Positions 47,457-56,709 of a stretch of DNA of 64,000 nt are shown in pieces. A program made the translations under genes and the position numbers. The notes under the pieces are model-generated. The model was not told the origin of the DNA and made no database searches. It worked only from the letters and a program-made list of their open reading frames with translations. Source of the DNA: Pseudactinotalea suaedae (GTDB lineage: Bacteria; Actinomycetota; Actinomycetes; Actinomycetales; Beutenbergiaceae); NCBI RefSeq assembly GCF_009733815.1, contig NZ_WNXY01000007.1:297294-361293 (forward strand). The letters run 5' to 3'. Each line of letters opens with the position of its first letter. Position 1 is the stretch's first letter.

Positions 47457-49586
47457 CTACGACCTGACCCGGTCCGCGCGAGCACCGGTCATGTCGTCCA
47501 TCACCCGCATGGCGTTCGCGAAGATCGTCAGCACCGGGTTCACGCCGCCGTTGGTGACGTGCAGCGAGCCGTCGGCCACCCGCACGTTCTCGTGCCCCCA
47601 GATGCGCCCGACGCGGTCGGTCACCGAGGATGCGGGGTCGTCGCCCATCCGAGCGGTGCCGGCCTGGTGCTGCCCGCCGCTCGGGCCCGCGTCGGCAGTG
47701 CGGGGGGCGCTACGGATCACGCGGACCGCACCGCTCGCCGTCAACCACTCGCCGGCCCGGTCGGTGAGGAACTCCGTGAGCCGCAGGTCCTCGGGGTGGA
47801 CGGCGCCGCTCAGCCGCGCCACCGGGATCCCGAAGCGGTCGACCACGCCGGGGTCGAGCCGGACCCGCGAGGCCGCCGAGGTCATCTCCTGCACCGGTCC
47901 GACGACGCGCTGCATGCGCGGGGCGAGGTGGCGCATGGCGTCCTTCATCGCCGCCCCGTGCAGCGGCAGCAGCCCGGCGCCGTCGAGGTAGCCGTGGTCC
48001 AGCACCGGCGTGGTGACGAACTCGTTGGCGAGCATGCCGCCGCCGACCAGCCCGGGGTTGCCGTGCCGGAAGTCGTTGGTCGCGATGGCCGGACCCGGCC
48101 CGAGGAGATCGTTGACGGGTTCCTCGAAGATGCCGGTGGCACCGGCGTAGAGGTGCCCCTGCAGGTGACGACCGACCTGGTCGGCGTTGTTGCCGACGCC
48201 GTGCGGCTCGCGCGCCGTGGGGCTGTTCAGCAGCAGCCGTGCGGTCTCGACCGCCCCGGCCGCCACCACGAACTCCTCGGCGTGGACGACCGCCCGCCAG
48301 ATGCGGCCGTCGACCTCGCCGACGACCGCGAGCGCCACGATCCGCCCGCTCGCGTCCGGGATCAGCCGCTCCGCGCGCGCCGAGGTCAGGATGGAGGTCA
48401 AGCCGGTCGCCACCGCGCGGGGAAGCATCGTGTTGTGGGACCCGTTCTTGGCCTCGATCGGGCACGCGAACCCGATGCACTGCGCGCAGCGCGCGCACGC
48501 CGGCCGCCCGAGCCAGGGGGTGGAGCTGATCAGCAACGGCACCGCCGAGGTCTGCAGGCCCAGCCTGGCGGCCCCGGCGGCGAGCACACTGCTCGCCCTG
48601 GTCCCGGCCAGCGGCGGCATCGGGTAGTCCCGCGAGCGCGGACCATGAGCGCTGTCGCCGGTGGCGTCGCCGCTGACGCCGATCTCCCACTCGGCCCGGG
48701 AGTAGTACGGCTCGAGCTCGTCGTAGTCGATCGGCCAGTCGCTGAGCGCGCTCCCCTCCGGCACCCCGTAGCGCGACGCCATCCGGAAGTCCTCCGGCGA
48801 GAACCGCCACGCCTGCGCCCCGTACACGCGCGTGCCACCGCCGACCGTCATGGCGTTGTTGCCCCACCGCCCGTCGGTGGCCCGCAGCGTGATCAGCGCC
48901 TCCCCCAGCTCGAACGTGCGGACCTCGTCGGCGCCGGGTCCGGTGCGGTCGTCGAGCTCGACGGGTGTGCGCGCGTTCCGCAGGTGGTCGGCGGCGAGGT
49001 AGGCGCGGTCGGGCAGGTCGCCGCGCTCGATCACGAGCACCCGCCGCCCCGCCTCCGCGAGCGCTGCGGCGGCCACGCCACCACCGGCGCCGCTGCCGAC
49101 CACCACGGCGTCGTAGCGCTCCCGGAGCTCGTGGTGCCGGACGAGGGCGCTGCGGTCGAGCTCGAACACCTGGTCGAGGTCGGGCCACCCGGACGCCGGC
49201 TCCGGCCGCCAGCCGAGGTCCTGCCACGACGCCCGGTCACGGTTGCCGAGGTTGCCCGGGTCGGCGAAGTAGCCCCGCTGGACGAGCCGGGCGAACCAGC
49301 GGTAGTCGCCGTCGTCGGCGAGGCCGTCGAGGACCGCCAGGCGAGCCGCCGGGTCGAGCTCGACGAACCCCGGCGCGTGCGCGGTCACCGCGGCCAGCAC
49401 GCCCTCGACCCGGGGCCGCCAGTCCCGTCGCTCACCGTCGAGCAGCGCGCCCAGGAAGTCCAGGCCGCCGGCCTCGACGGCCGACGGCGAGGCGTCGGCC
49501 GGGACGATCGTCTCGATCACGGCCGCGAGCAGGCGCTGCCGATCGGTCCGGCTGTCCTCGGGCTGGTCGGCTGCGTCGCTCGACAC
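47457..49586 (-). CDS. GMC oxidoreductase with N-terminal gluconate-2-dehydrogenase subunit 3-like domain
   Basis: A 709-aa flavoprotein. Residues 1-110 resemble gluconate 2-dehydrogenase subunit 3 (RQRLLAAVIETIVPADASPS). FAD binding follows at 158-178 (YDAVVVGSGAGGGVAAAALA). Further GMC text is NNAMTVGGGTRVYGAQAWRF, VVAAGAVETARLLLNSP, and the C-terminal catalytic region HQAGTARMGDDPASS with GGVNPVLTIFANAMRV. ACARCAQCIGFACPIEAKNG adds three close cysteines. Such enzymes oxidise alcohols or sugars; electrons would go to a membrane acceptor. GTG 49586 follows AGAGG by 7 nt; the GTG at 49601 lacks a site. It is co-oriented with the PHP gene 26 nt upstream. Confidence 0.88.
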   Translation of the reverse strand: MSSDAADQPEDSRTDRQRLLAAVIETIVPADASPSAVEAGGLDFLGALLDGERRDWRPRVEGVLAAVTAHAPGFVELDPAARLAVLDGLADDGDYRWFARLVQRGYFADPGNLGNRDRASWQDLGWRPEPASGWPDLDQVFELDRSALVRHHELRERYDAVVVGSGAGGGVAAAALAEAGRRVLVIERGDLPDRAYLAADHLRNARTPVELDDRTGPGADEVRTFELGEALITLRATDGRWGNNAMTVGGGTRVYGAQAWRFSPEDFRMASRYGVPEGSALSDWPIDYDELEPYYSRAEWEIGVSGDATGDSAHGPRSRDYPMPPLAGTRASSVLAAGAARLGLQTSAVPLLISSTPWLGRPACARCAQCIGFACPIEAKNGSHNTMLPRAVATGLTSILTSARAERLIPDASGRIVALAVVGEVDGRIWRAVVHAEEFVVAAGAVETARLLLNSPTAREPHGVGNNADQVGRHLQGHLYAGATGIFEEPVNDLLGPGPAIATNDFRHGNPGLVGGGMLANEFVTTPVLDHGYLDGAGLLPLHGAAMKDAMRHLAPRMQRVVGPVQEMTSAASRVRLDPGVVDRFGIPVARLSGAVHPEDLRLTEFLTDRAGEWLTASGAVRVIRSAPRTADAGPSGGQHQAGTARMGDDPASSVTDRVGRIWGHENVRVADGSLHVTNGGVNPVLTIFANAMRVMDDMTGARADRVRS

Positions 49587-49612
49587 GGGCGTTCCTCTCA
49601 CGTCGTTCTCGG

Positions 49613-50455
49613 TCAGGGCCGCAGAAACGGCATCCGCCCCTGGCGCTCGATCTCCTGCAGGACCTCCACGGTGCTGGTGCGCTCGGCCAGCCGGTTCGGC
49701 TTGCCGGTGCCGTGGTAGTCGCTCGAGCCGGTGCCGAAGATCCCGAGCTCGGACGCCAGCTCGCGGAGGATCTGACGGCTCGGCTCGTCGTGGTCGGGGT
49801 GGTCGATCTCCAGGCCGGCGAGCCCGGCCTCGGCGAGCCCGCGGATGACGTCGAGCGAGACCACCCGCCCCCTGGTCGAGGCCCGGGCGTGCGCCATCAC
49901 CGGCACGCCGCCGGCCGCGCGCACCGCCGCGACCGCCTCGACCGTCGGGGGAGCCCAGTACCTGACGTAGTACGGGCCCGCAGGGTGAAGGATCGTGGCG
50001 AAGGCCGCCGCCCTGTCCCGCGCGTAGCCCTTGGTGACCAGCGCGTCGGCGATGTGGGGACGCCCGATCGTGGCACCGTCCTCGGCGTGATCGGTGACGT
50101 CCGCCCAGGTGAGGTCGACGTCCTGGTTGATGCGCTCGACCATGTGCTGGGCGCGCAGCGAGCGCGAGCTGCGCGAGCGCTCGAAGATCGCGGTCAGCGC
50201 GGGATCGGCGGGGTCGTGGAGATAGCTGAGCAGATGCACCCCGACACCGCCCGCCTCGGTCGAGATCTCGGTCCCGCGCACCAGCGCGACGCCGGTCGCG
50301 CTCACCGCGCTCGCCGCCTCCTCCCAGCCCGCCGTGGTGTCGTGGTCGGTCAGCGCGATCACGTCGACGGCGGCCCGCTGGGCCGCGCGCATCAGCTCAC
50401 CGGGGGTGTCGGTCCCGTCCGAGCACGTGGAGTGCGTGTGCAGGTCGATGAGCAT
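49613..50455 (-). CDS. PHP domain phosphoesterase
   Basis: A 280-aa metal-dependent PHP protein. Metal ligands are visible: MLIDLHTHSTCSDGTDTPGE (His6, His8), VIALTDHDTTAGWEEA, VRGTEISTE, and FGTGSSDYHGTGKPN near the C-terminus. The architecture resembles RNase AM/YciV-like 3',5'-nucleoside bisphosphate phosphatases, which degrade pAp or 5' ends of RNA. TAGGGT lies 8 nt before ATG 50455. It probably forms a transcript with the GMC gene, although their biochemistry does not suggest a shared pathway. Confidence 0.92.
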   Translation of the reverse strand: MLIDLHTHSTCSDGTDTPGELMRAAQRAAVDVIALTDHDTTAGWEEAASAVSATGVALVRGTEISTEAGGVGVHLLSYLHDPADPALTAIFERSRSSRSLRAQHMVERINQDVDLTWADVTDHAEDGATIGRPHIADALVTKGYARDRAAAFATILHPAGPYYVRYWAPPTVEAVAAVRAAGGVPVMAHARASTRGRVVSLDVIRGLAEAGLAGLEIDHPDHDEPSRQILRELASELGIFGTGSSDYHGTGKPNRLAERTSTVEVLQEIERQGRMPFLRP

Positions 50456-50495
50456 CGGGCTCGACCCTAGTGACCCCGGCGCGTGGCAGGCGCCA

Positions 50496-50501
50496 TAGAC
50501 T
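50496..50501 (+). promoter_or_regulatory. Candidate -10 box of the nucleotidyltransferase-like gene
   Basis: TAGACT lies 8 nt before GTG 50510. It decides that start over the ATG at 50483. Confidence 0.5.
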
Positions 50502-50509
50502 CCCCGCCC

Positions 50510-51130
50510 GTGAGAGCCGACGACCACGACGAGATCGTCCGCCTCTACGGGCCGTGGCGGGACCGGGGACCCTCGGACGTCGCCGACCTGCTCGCCGACT
50601 ACCCGGGGGTGTGGTGGATCGCCGGCGGCTGGGCGATCGAGGCCTTCTCCGGGGTGAGGCGCCCGCACGGTGACATCGACCCGAGCATCCCGCGCGCGGA
50701 CGTGCCGCTGCTGCGCCGGCACCTCGCAGGATGGCTCGACGTCTGGGCGGCCGACCAGGGGGCGCTGCGCCCGCTGACCGGAGACCCCGACGAGCCGATC
50801 TCCGCCACCTGCGGCAACCTGTGGCTGCGCCCCGGCGGTGCGCAGCCGTGGGAGTACGACGTGATCCTCATGACGGCCGACGACGCCACCTGGACCTACA
50901 AGCGCGACGCGCGCGTGAGCCTGCCCACCGCCGACATCCTCTGGCGCACCGGTGGCCTGACCTACCTGCGCCCCGAGGTGCAGCTGCTGCACAAGGCACC
51001 CGGGCTGCGCCCGAAGGACCAGGACGACTTCGACGTCTGCCTCCCGCTCCTGGAGGAGCGTGCCCGGCACTGGCTGCGCGGCGCGCTCGACCTGGCCCAC
51101 CCCGGCCATCCCTGGGGCGAACGGCTGTGA
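50510..51130 (+). CDS. Nucleotidyltransferase-like protein (aminoglycoside adenylyltransferase fold)
   Basis: A 206-aa protein with the minimal nucleotidyltransferase core: VWWIAGGWAIEAFSGVRRPH followed by GDID, a GG-x-DxD arrangement in which the Asp pair binds metal. A third acidic residue may lie in EYDVILMT. The rest (LLHKAPGLRPKDQDDFDVCL) resembles LinB/AadA-like and amidohydrolase-linked proteins. Actinobacterial homologues are often called aminoglycoside adenyltransferases without proof. TAGACT precedes the start. It is 78 nt upstream of the aminopeptidase. Confidence 0.75.
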   Translation: MRADDHDEIVRLYGPWRDRGPSDVADLLADYPGVWWIAGGWAIEAFSGVRRPHGDIDPSIPRADVPLLRRHLAGWLDVWAADQGALRPLTGDPDEPISATCGNLWLRPGGAQPWEYDVILMTADDATWTYKRDARVSLPTADILWRTGGLTYLRPEVQLLHKAPGLRPKDQDDFDVCLPLLEERARHWLRGALDLAHPGHPWGERL

Positions 51131-51208
51131 CCGGCTCCGACGGCCGTGTGCGGGAACGGCCGTCCTCGACCCAGGACGCACACGATCGCACGTGAGGGGA
51201 GTGAGACG

Positions 51209-52765
51209 ATGGGCCGCATGACTGAGGCGACCGACGCACCGACGTCCGAGACACCCGAGCAGCCGCTGGAGGAGCGTGGGAGCAACCGCTCCCGTCGTCC
51301 CAGCTCGCGCGCGTTCCGCGAGTTCATGGCCTCGAGCTGGGCACCGGCCGCCGAGAGCCCGCTGGAGCGCTCCGAGGTGGCCGATCACAGCGAGCGGCGC
51401 CGTGCCGCGATCTCCGAGCAGTTCCCGGGCGACCGGCTGGTGATCCCCGCCGGCGGGCTGAAGGTGCGCTCGAACGACACCGACTACCGGTACCGCCCGC
51501 ACTCGGCCTTCGCGCACCTCACCGGGCTGGGCAGCGACGTGGAGCCGGACGCCGTGCTCGTGCTGCACCCGGTCTTCGCCGACGACCCTGACGGCGAGGG
51601 GGACGCCGGCGTCCCCGCGGGCCACGAGGCGGTCCTCTACGTGCGCCCGATGGCCGGCCGCGAGAGCGAGGAGTTCTACGGCGACGCCCGCTACGGCGAG
51701 TTCTGGGTCGGCTCGCGGCCCTCGCTGGAGGAGATCGAGAAGCTCACCGGGATCCGGACCGTGCACCTCGACGAGCTGCCGGACGCCGTCGGCAAGGACG
51801 TCGGTCAGGTGAGGGTCCGCGTGGTGCCGGACGCCGACCAGGTGACCAGCAACACCGTCGACGCACTGCGCGGCGCGCACGAGGAGCACGCCGAGAACGA
51901 TGCCAAGCTCGCGGAGGCGCTCTCGGAGCTGCGGCTCGTCAAGGACGCCTGGGAGGTCGAGCAGCTCCGCGAGGCGGTCGCGGCCTCGATCGCCGGTTTC
52001 GAGGACGTGGTGCGCGCCCTCCCCCGGGCGGCCGAGCACGCTCGCGGCGAGCGCGTCATCGAGGGTGTCTTCGGCGCGCGGGCGCGCGAGGAGGGCAACG
52101 GCATCGGCTACGACACGATCGCCGCCGCGGGCGATCACGCGACCACGCTGCACTGGATCCGCAACGACGGACAGGTCCGCCACGGCGAGCTGGTGCTGCT
52201 GGACGCCGGCGTCGAGGTCGACTCGCTCTACACCGCCGACATCACCCGCACGCTGCCGGTCGACGGCACGTTCTCCGAGACGCAGCGTCAGGTCTACACC
52301 GCGGTGCTCGACGCCGCCGACGCCGCGTTCGCCGCCGCCCGACCCGGCGTCAGGTTCCGTGAGGTCCACGCCGCAGCGATGGCCGTGCTCGCGCAGCGGC
52401 TGGCCGAGTGGGGGCTGCTCCCGGTCGACGTCGAGACCGCGCTCGGCGAGGAGGGCCAGCAGCACCGCCGCTGGATGCCGCACGGCACCAGCCACCACCT
52501 CGGCCTCGATGTGCACGACTGCGCGCAGGCCCGCGCCGAGATGTACCTCGACGCCGAGCTGCGCCCGGGCATGGTGTTCACGATCGAGCCCGGCCTGTAC
52601 TTCAAGTCCGACGACCTCGCCGTGCCGGAGCGCTTCCGCGGCATCGGCGTGCGCATCGAGGACGACGTGCTCGTGACGGCCGACGGCGTCGAGAACCTCT
52701 CGGCCGCCCTGCCGCGCCGCCCCGAGGACGTCGAGGCCTGGATGGCCTCGCTCGCCCAGGGCTGA
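51209..52765 (+). CDS. pepP: Xaa-Pro aminopeptidase (M24B)
   Basis: A 518-aa aminopeptidase P removing N-terminal residues before proline. An N-terminal creatinase-like domain includes YRYRPHSAFAHLTGLGSDVE. The C-terminal pita-bread domain has the metal ligands: the Asp of VLLDAGVEVDSLYTADITRT, the His of HGTSHHLGLDVHD, the Glu of VFTIEPGLYF and the Glu of VRIEDDVLVTADG. The first 65 residues are hydrophilic and probably disordered. ATG 51209 is chosen for the GAGGGG about 9 nt upstream; Met4 at 51218 is the alternative. It precedes the DUF2079 gene by 17 nt. Confidence 0.94.
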   Translation: MGRMTEATDAPTSETPEQPLEERGSNRSRRPSSRAFREFMASSWAPAAESPLERSEVADHSERRRAAISEQFPGDRLVIPAGGLKVRSNDTDYRYRPHSAFAHLTGLGSDVEPDAVLVLHPVFADDPDGEGDAGVPAGHEAVLYVRPMAGRESEEFYGDARYGEFWVGSRPSLEEIEKLTGIRTVHLDELPDAVGKDVGQVRVRVVPDADQVTSNTVDALRGAHEEHAENDAKLAEALSELRLVKDAWEVEQLREAVAASIAGFEDVVRALPRAAEHARGERVIEGVFGARAREEGNGIGYDTIAAAGDHATTLHWIRNDGQVRHGELVLLDAGVEVDSLYTADITRTLPVDGTFSETQRQVYTAVLDAADAAFAAARPGVRFREVHAAAMAVLAQRLAEWGLLPVDVETALGEEGQQHRRWMPHGTSHHLGLDVHDCAQARAEMYLDAELRPGMVFTIEPGLYFKSDDLAVPERFRGIGVRIEDDVLVTADGVENLSAALPRRPEDVEAWMASLAQG

Positions 52766-52782
52766 GCGACGAACCCGGCTGC

Positions 52783-54189
52783 GTGAGCACGACGGCGCCC
52801 CGCGCCCTCCTGGCGACCTCACCCGTGCGGGGCCGGGCCGCGGTGGTGCCCGCGCTCGGCGTGGGCGCGGTGGTCGCGGCGCTGTACGCGCTGTGGTCGT
52901 GGCGGCAGTGGTCGCGCTTCGAGGTCCCGAGCTGGGACCTGGGGATCTTCACGCAGATCTTCCGCGCCTACGCCGAGCTCCGGTCCCCGGTGGTTCCGAT
53001 CAAGGGCCCGGGCTTCATGATCCTGGGCGACCACTGGCACCCGCTGCTCGCGGTGCTCGCGCCGGCGTACTGGATCAGCGGCAGCGGGATGACGCTGCTG
53101 GTGGTGCAGGCGCTGCTGGTGGGGCTGTCGGTCGTGGTCGTCACGGTGTGCGCGGTGCGCCACCTCGGGCGCCTCAGCGGCATCGGGATCGGGCTGGCGT
53201 ACGGGCTCTCGTGGGGGCTGCAGTCGGCCGTCGCCTCGCAGTTCCACGAGATCGCGCTGGCGCTGCCGTTCCTCGCGGCGTCGCTGGCCGCCCTGGTGCG
53301 CCGGGACCATCGCGCCGCTGCGCTGTGGTCGTTGCCGCTGCTGCTGGTCAAGGAGGACCTCGGGCTCACGGTCACGATGATCGGTGTCGTGATCGCGATC
53401 CGCGGGGCCCGCAGGCTCGGGATCGGGCTCGCCGTGGCCGGCGTGCTCGCGTTCCTGCTCACCACCAACGTGATCCTGCCGGCGCTCAACCCCGACGGCG
53501 TCTGGGACTACGCCGACGACTCGATCGTGTCCCAGGTGTTCTCCGACCCGGGCGCGGCGCTGAACTCGCTGTTCACCGGGTTCGGCCACAAGCTGGTGCT
53601 GATCGTGCTGGTCGTGGCGATCACGGGCTTCCTGGCGGTGCGCTCCCCGCTGGTGCTGATCACGCTGCCGACCTTCGCCTGGCGGCTCACCTCCGACGTC
53701 CCCTTCCACTGGTCGACCGACTGGCACTACTCGGCGGTGCTCATGCCGATCGTCTTCCTCGCGCTGGTGGACGCCCTGATCAGCTCACCCACCTGGAAGG
53801 CGAGAGCGCCCTGGTTCGCGGGGGCCGCCGTCGTGATGGCGGCGATCGTGACCACCCAGTTCCCGCTGTGGAAGCTCACCGAGGGCGAGTACTGGTCGCC
53901 CGGCGGCCGGCCCGAGGGGGCCGCGGTCGCGCTCGCCGCGATCCCCGACGACGCGCGCGTCGTCAGCGACATCACGCTGATGGCCTACCTCGCGCCACGC
54001 ACCGAGGTCTACTGGATGGGCAACGACAACCCGGTGCCGGACTTCGTGGTGCTCTTCCAGGGCTCCGGCATCTACGGCGGCACGCCGCCCGCCGATGCCG
54101 AGACCTGGGCCGAGGAACGCTTCCCCGGCACGGACTTCACGCAGGTGGTCGACGCCGACGGCTTCCTCGTCGCCGAGCGTCGCCCCTAG
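52783..54189 (+). CDS. DUF2079 family membrane protein
   Basis: A 468-aa integral membrane protein with about nine helices, beginning at VVPALGVGAVVAALYALWSW. It has the family patterns FEVPSWDLGIFTQIFRAYAE, GFMILGDHWHPLLAVLAPAY and SAVASQFHEIALALPFLAAS, then HWSTDWHYSAVLMPIVFLAL. Loops carry many acidic and aromatic residues outside the membrane. The family resembles GT-C-like proteins with unknown function. GTG 52783 follows pepP by 17 nt, and both probably share a transcript. Confidence 0.85.
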   Translation: MSTTAPRALLATSPVRGRAAVVPALGVGAVVAALYALWSWRQWSRFEVPSWDLGIFTQIFRAYAELRSPVVPIKGPGFMILGDHWHPLLAVLAPAYWISGSGMTLLVVQALLVGLSVVVVTVCAVRHLGRLSGIGIGLAYGLSWGLQSAVASQFHEIALALPFLAASLAALVRRDHRAAALWSLPLLLVKEDLGLTVTMIGVVIAIRGARRLGIGLAVAGVLAFLLTTNVILPALNPDGVWDYADDSIVSQVFSDPGAALNSLFTGFGHKLVLIVLVVAITGFLAVRSPLVLITLPTFAWRLTSDVPFHWSTDWHYSAVLMPIVFLALVDALISSPTWKARAPWFAGAAVVMAAIVTTQFPLWKLTEGEYWSPGGRPEGAAVALAAIPDDARVVSDITLMAYLAPRTEVYWMGNDNPVPDFVVLFQGSGIYGGTPPADAETWAEERFPGTDFTQVVDADGFLVAERRP

Positions 54190-54199
54190 CGGTCGGCGG

Positions 54200-54721
54200 T
54201 CAGGGCTGGGAGTCGTTCGTCCTGGGCGCGGCACCCTCGGCGGGGAGCTTCGCGAGCAGCGCGCGTGCACGGTCGGCCGACTCGGTGAGGCAGAGCACCG
54301 CGAAGCGGCTCGCCATCACCTGGGACGTGGAGCTGAAGTCGCGGCGACCGCCGGTGAGCGCGTGCCCCACGACGCCCCAGAGCATGCCGAACCCGGCACC
54401 GATCAGCAGCGCGGGCACGAAGATCCCGAACAGCTGGGCACCCGGGACCAGCAGCATGAACATCAGCCCCAGGAACAGACCGAGCCAGGCACCGGAGGCG
54501 GCGCCCTGCAGTGCCGCGTGCATGTACGTGCGGCGCCCGGTGATGCGCTCCACCATCTTGAGGTCGGTGCCGACGATCGTCACCTGCTGCACCGGGAACT
54601 CCGAGTCGGAGAGGAAGTCGACGACGCGCTGCGCCTCGAGATAGCTCTCGTAGGCGGCGATCTCCTCGCCGCGGGGCTGCGCGCCGAGTCGTGGATCGCG
54701 CGGGGTCTGCATGAACGACAT
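54200..54721 (-). CDS. General stress protein 17M-like membrane protein
   Basis: A 173-aa protein. The N-terminal region has the stress-protein domain text AYESYLEAQRVVDFLSDSEF and VQQVTIVGTDLKMVERITGR (about 25-70). Two Gly-rich hydrophobic segments follow: ASGAWLGLFLGLMFMLLVPG and LFGIFVPALLIGAGFGMLWG. The C-terminus is short and charged. Such proteins are induced by general stress, and their role is unknown. A -10-like CACAAT lies 6 nt before ATG 54721. It is convergent with DUF2079 and divergent from the MgtE-N gene. Confidence 0.8.
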   Translation of the reverse strand: MSFMQTPRDPRLGAQPRGEEIAAYESYLEAQRVVDFLSDSEFPVQQVTIVGTDLKMVERITGRRTYMHAALQGAASGAWLGLFLGLMFMLLVPGAQLFGIFVPALLIGAGFGMLWGVVGHALTGGRRDFSSTSQVMASRFAVLCLTESADRARALLAKLPAEGAAPRTNDSQP

Positions 54722-54808
54722 GCACTCATTGTGTACCCGCAACCTTGACGGCGCCTGAGAACCGGCTGGATCGCACCGCACCGAGGCCCCTGTGACAGGC
54801 GGCTGGCA

Positions 54809-54814
54809 TAGGCT
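54809..54814 (+). promoter_or_regulatory. Candidate -10 box of the MgtE-N/CBS gene
   Basis: TAGGCT lies 6 nt before GTG 54821, another leaderless-style arrangement. Confidence 0.45.
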
Positions 54815-54820
54815 GCGGCC

Positions 54821-56119
54821 GTGAGCGCACCCGGCACCCCCAGCACCCGGCTCAGCGCCCGCGTGTTCGTGGGCAGGCTCGCCGGTACCGACGTGTTCGA
54901 GCCCCTCGGCGACCGCGTGGGGCGGGTCCACGACGTCGTGCTGCTGGTGCCGCGGACCGGTGTCCCGAAGGCCGTCGGGATGGTCGTGGAGATCCCCGGC
55001 AAGCGGCGGCTGTTCCTGCCGCTGACCCGCGTCACCTCGATCGAGGCCGGTGCGGTGTTCACCACCGGTCTGGTCAACGTCCGGAGATTCGAGCAGCGAG
55101 CGGCCGAGACGCTCGTGCTCGGTCAGCTCCTCGACCGGACCCTGACTCTCAAGGACGGCTCGGGCGAGGTCCGGGTCGAGGACCTCGCGATCGAGCAGCA
55201 GCGCAACCGCGACTGGCTGGTGACGAAGCTGTTCGTGCGGCGCACCACGGCCGGCCGGCTGTTCCGCCGCGGCGAGTCGCTGCTCGTCGGGATCGACGAG
55301 ATCGTCAGCCTGGAACCGGCGGCGGCCAAGGCGCAGGGCGCGTCCGCCTTCCTCGCCACGCTCGAGGACCTCAAGCCCGCCGACGTGGCGGACGTGCTGC
55401 ACGACCTGCCCGGCGGGCGGCGGCTGGAGGTGGCCTCGGAGCTCCCCGACGAGCGCCTCGCCGACGTCCTCGAGGAGCTGGGTGAGGACGACCGGGTCTC
55501 GATCGTGTCCGGCCTGACGGCGGAGCGCGCCGCCGACGTGCTCGACGCCATGGAGCCCGACGACGCCGCCGACCTCATCGCCGAGCTGCCGAACGAGCGT
55601 GCGGCGCAGCTCCTCGAGCTCATGGAGCCCGAGGAGGCCGAGGACGTGCGCCGCCTGCTCGCCTACGACGAGCACACCGCGGGCGGCATGATGACCACCG
55701 AGCCGCTGATGCTCGGGCCGGAGGCCACCGCGGCCACCGCGCTCGCCCACGCCCGCCGGCAGGACGTCACGCCCGCGCTGGCCGCGATGGTGTTCGTGGT
55801 CAGGCCACCGGTCGAGACGCCCTCGGGCAGGCTGCTGGGCGTCGTCCACCTCCAGCAGCTGCTCCGGGAGCCGCCGCACGAGTCCATCGGGACGATGCTC
55901 GACAAGGACATCCCCGCGGTGACGCCGCAGGACCCGATCGGCAAGGTGACCCGGCTGCTCGCGACCTACAACCTCACGGTGCTCCCGGTGGTCGACGACG
56001 AGCGCCGGTTGCTCGGCGCGGTCACGGTCGACGACGTGCTGGACCATCTGCTCCCGGAGGACTGGCGCGGCGCGGACGACGAGGTCACCGATGCGAGCAT
56101 GGGGGGTCACCGTGGCTGA
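54821..56119 (+). CDS. Cytosolic MgtE-N/CBS domain protein
   Basis: A 432-aa protein with a PRC-barrel-like N-terminal part (DRVGRVHDVVLLVPRTGVPK), an MgtE N-terminal domain of helical repeats (LEDLKPADVADVLHDLPGGR, VEPDDAADLIAELPNERA-like units) and paired CBS domains (TAGGMMTTEPLMLGPEATAA, LLGVVHLQQLLRE, PQDPIGKVTRLLATYNLTVL). No membrane helix is seen, so it lacks the MgtE channel. It is probably a magnesium- or nucleotide-sensing regulator. It overlaps the DUF1003 gene by 8 nt. The pairing with DUF1003 near mrp resembles Rv1232c/Rv1233c. Confidence 0.88.
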   Translation: MSAPGTPSTRLSARVFVGRLAGTDVFEPLGDRVGRVHDVVLLVPRTGVPKAVGMVVEIPGKRRLFLPLTRVTSIEAGAVFTTGLVNVRRFEQRAAETLVLGQLLDRTLTLKDGSGEVRVEDLAIEQQRNRDWLVTKLFVRRTTAGRLFRRGESLLVGIDEIVSLEPAAAKAQGASAFLATLEDLKPADVADVLHDLPGGRRLEVASELPDERLADVLEELGEDDRVSIVSGLTAERAADVLDAMEPDDAADLIAELPNERAAQLLELMEPEEAEDVRRLLAYDEHTAGGMMTTEPLMLGPEATAATALAHARRQDVTPALAAMVFVVRPPVETPSGRLLGVVHLQQLLREPPHESIGTMLDKDIPAVTPQDPIGKVTRLLATYNLTVLPVVDDERRLLGAVTVDDVLDHLLPEDWRGADDEVTDASMGGHRG

Positions 56120-56639
56120 CGACCGTCTCGACACCCCGATCACGGCACGACGGCGGCTGCTGCCCCGACCTCGTTACCACCCCGACTCGGTCGGCCGGGT
56201 CTCGGAGGGCGTCGCTCGCTTCATCGGGACGCCGCGGTTCCTCGTCTACCTCACGGTGTTCTGCGTCGGCTGGCTGCTGTGGAACACGTTGCTCCCGGAG
56301 CGCGTCCGGTTCGACGACCCGGGCCTGGGCTTCACGGCGCTGACGCTGGTGCTCTCCCTGCAGGCGTCCTACGCCGCGCCGCTGATCCTGCTGGCGCAGG
56401 ACCGTCAGGCCGACCGCGACCGGGTGGCCGCCGAGCAGGACCGCGTGCGGTCCGAGCGCAACCTCGCCGACACCGAGTACCTCGCCCGCGAGATGGCCGC
56501 CGTGCGGCTGGCGCTCAACGACGTCGCCACCCGCGACTTCCTCCGGAGCGAGCTCCGGAACCTCCTCGAGGAGATCCAGGAGGAGCGCGAGCGCGACCAG
56601 GAGCAACGCCGGGAGCAGCAGCGCTTCGATGACGACTAG
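56112..56639 (+). CDS. DUF1003 membrane protein
   Basis: A 175-aa protein with two membrane helices, FLVYLTVFCVGWLLWNTLLP and FTALTLVLSLQASYAAPLIL (about 43-95). The conserved signature is FDDPGLGFTALTLVLSLQAS then AAPLILLAQDRQADRDRVAAE. A coiled-coil tail rich in Glu, Arg and Gln follows (LLEEIQEERERDQEQRREQQ). GTG 56112 follows GGGGGG and overlaps the MgtE-N stop by 8 nt. The pair probably forms a membrane-bound unit of unknown, perhaps magnesium-linked, function. Confidence 0.9.
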   Translation: MADDRLDTPITARRRLLPRPRYHPDSVGRVSEGVARFIGTPRFLVYLTVFCVGWLLWNTLLPERVRFDDPGLGFTALTLVLSLQASYAAPLILLAQDRQADRDRVAAEQDRVRSERNLADTEYLAREMAAVRLALNDVATRDFLRSELRNLLEEIQEERERDQEQRREQQRFDDD

Positions 56640-56661
56640 TGCTCGCTAGACATCGGTATCG

Positions 56662-56678
56662 ATCATGCGCAATCATGC
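56662..56678 (+). promoter_or_regulatory. Direct-repeat candidate operator of the sugar operon
   Basis: ATCATGC occurs at 56662-56668 and again at 56672-56678, 10 bp apart, one helical turn. It lies just ahead of the operon with a TAGACA -35-like box at 56647. DeoR-family repressors often bind tandem repeats of this spacing, so the operon's own regulator is the candidate. It covers the ATG at 56665, arguing against that start. Confidence 0.45.
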
Positions 56679-56709
56679 AAGGGTGACTTCACACTCTCGA
56701 GGCGCCCAC

